In this document: positions 63,500 through 64,000 of the stretch, piece by piece | Position numbering within the stretch: the first letter of the stretch is position 1 | How the letters are laid out: each line of letters starts with the position of its first letter | Assembly: GCF_045679555.1 (NCBI RefSeq) | Contig: NC_092093.1 | Location: forward strand, 64,734,575 to 64,798,574 | DNA: 64,000 nt | Origin: Salvelinus alpinus | Lineage: Eukaryota; Chordata; Actinopteri; Salmoniformes; Salmonidae | Direction: 5' to 3' | Translations under genes and position numbers: made by a program | Notes under the pieces: generated by a model | Seen by the model: the letters and a program-made list of their open reading frames with translations, nothing else | What the model was told of the DNA's origin: nothing | The model's database searches: none

Positions 63500-64000
63500 G
63501 GGACCCTGCTGAGTATAGTGCTGGGACCCTACTGACTAGAACTCCTTCTGAGGGACGGTCCTACTGAGTACTGGGACCCTACTGAGTATGTACTCCTCCT
63601 GAGGGACTCTACTGAGTATAGTGCTGCGACCCTACTGACTATAACTCCTCCTGAGGGACCCTACTGAGTATAGTGCTGGGACCCTACTGACTATAACTCC
63701 TCCTGAGGGACCCTACTGAGTATAGTGCTGGGACCCTACTGACTATAACTCCTTCTGAGGGATGGTCCTACTGAGTACTGGGACCCTACTGAGTATGTAC
63801 TCCTCCTGAGGAACCCTACTGAGTATAGTGCTGGGACCCTACTGACTATAACTCCTTCTGAGGGATGGTCCTACTGAGTACTGGGACCCTACTGAGTATG
63901 TACTCCTCCTGAGGGACCCTACTGAGTATAGTGCTGGGACCCTACTGACTATAACTCTTTCTGGGGGACGGTCCTACTGAGTACTGGGACCCTACTGAGT
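63481..64000 (+). repeat. 103-bp minisatellite starting in the last codons of gabrr3
   Basis: The words gagtatgtactcctcctgag recur at 63481, 63584, 63791 and 63894, spacing 103, 207 and 103. The first copy is coding (Ser-Met-Tyr-Ser-Ser-stop). Each long unit holds two related halves of about 51-52 bases (gggaccctactgagtatagt with gactataactccttctgagg). The array continues past the window end. Confidence 0.93.

Overview
The window looks like genomic DNA of a salmonid fish (trout, salmon or char). The main evidence is repeats: tRNA-derived HpaI-type SINEs, the 3' tail of an RSg-1-type LINE that those SINEs share, several Tc1-like transposon families including one whose transposase has the same length and catalytic numbering as Sleeping Beauty, hAT MITEs, and very long (GT)n, (CA)n and (TC)n tracts. 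Family names for repeats come from memory of salmonid sequences and were not checked by search.

Four protein genes can be supported. (1) Positions 5952-9064, plus strand: a decayed intron-containing pseudogene of cip2a, holding only the N-terminal armadillo half. (2) Positions 14205-19902, plus strand: an apparently intact 12-exon chrnd, the delta subunit of the muscle nicotinic acetylcholine receptor, 521 codons. (3) Positions 33829-40607, minus strand: part of a B7-family immune checkpoint gene resembling HHLA2 (IgV, IgC, IgV and transmembrane exons), with one intron inflated by an L2 LINE and a hAT MITE. (4) Positions 55507-63499, plus strand: an apparently intact 10-exon GABA-A rho subunit gene closest to gabrr3, 475 codons. 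Two are subunits of pentameric Cys-loop ion channels (one cation, one chloride). HHLA2, CIP2A and GABRR3 all lie on human 3q11-q13, so three of the four fit one ancestral block.

Layout: 1-5453 is an old endogenous retrovirus on the minus strand (5' LTR, tRNA-Tyr-like primer site, fragments of pol) cut by a Tc1 fragment and another repeat. 5741-9064 is a SINE joined to the cip2a pseudogene. 9090-12420 is minus-strand LINE debris. 13600-20500 is chrnd with a Tc1-like element in intron 2. 20500-32720 is repeats, including a nearly full-length Rex1-like LINE interrupted by a Tc1 element and a SINE. 33273-40607 is the hhla2-like gene. 41089-50955 is nested repeats, including a 1.65-kb foldback element. 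52042-54474 holds a hAT MITE and a Tc1-like element with an intact 340-codon transposase. 54925-64000 is gabrr3 with minisatellites at both ends.

I see no bacterial-type operon, CRISPR array or defence system. The most interesting signals are structural: a minisatellite that includes the gabrr3 stop codon region, a foldback element with tRNA-like arms, two SINEs inserted within a few bases of the same point in two LINE copies, a LINE inserted beside a splice donor, and the intact transposase.
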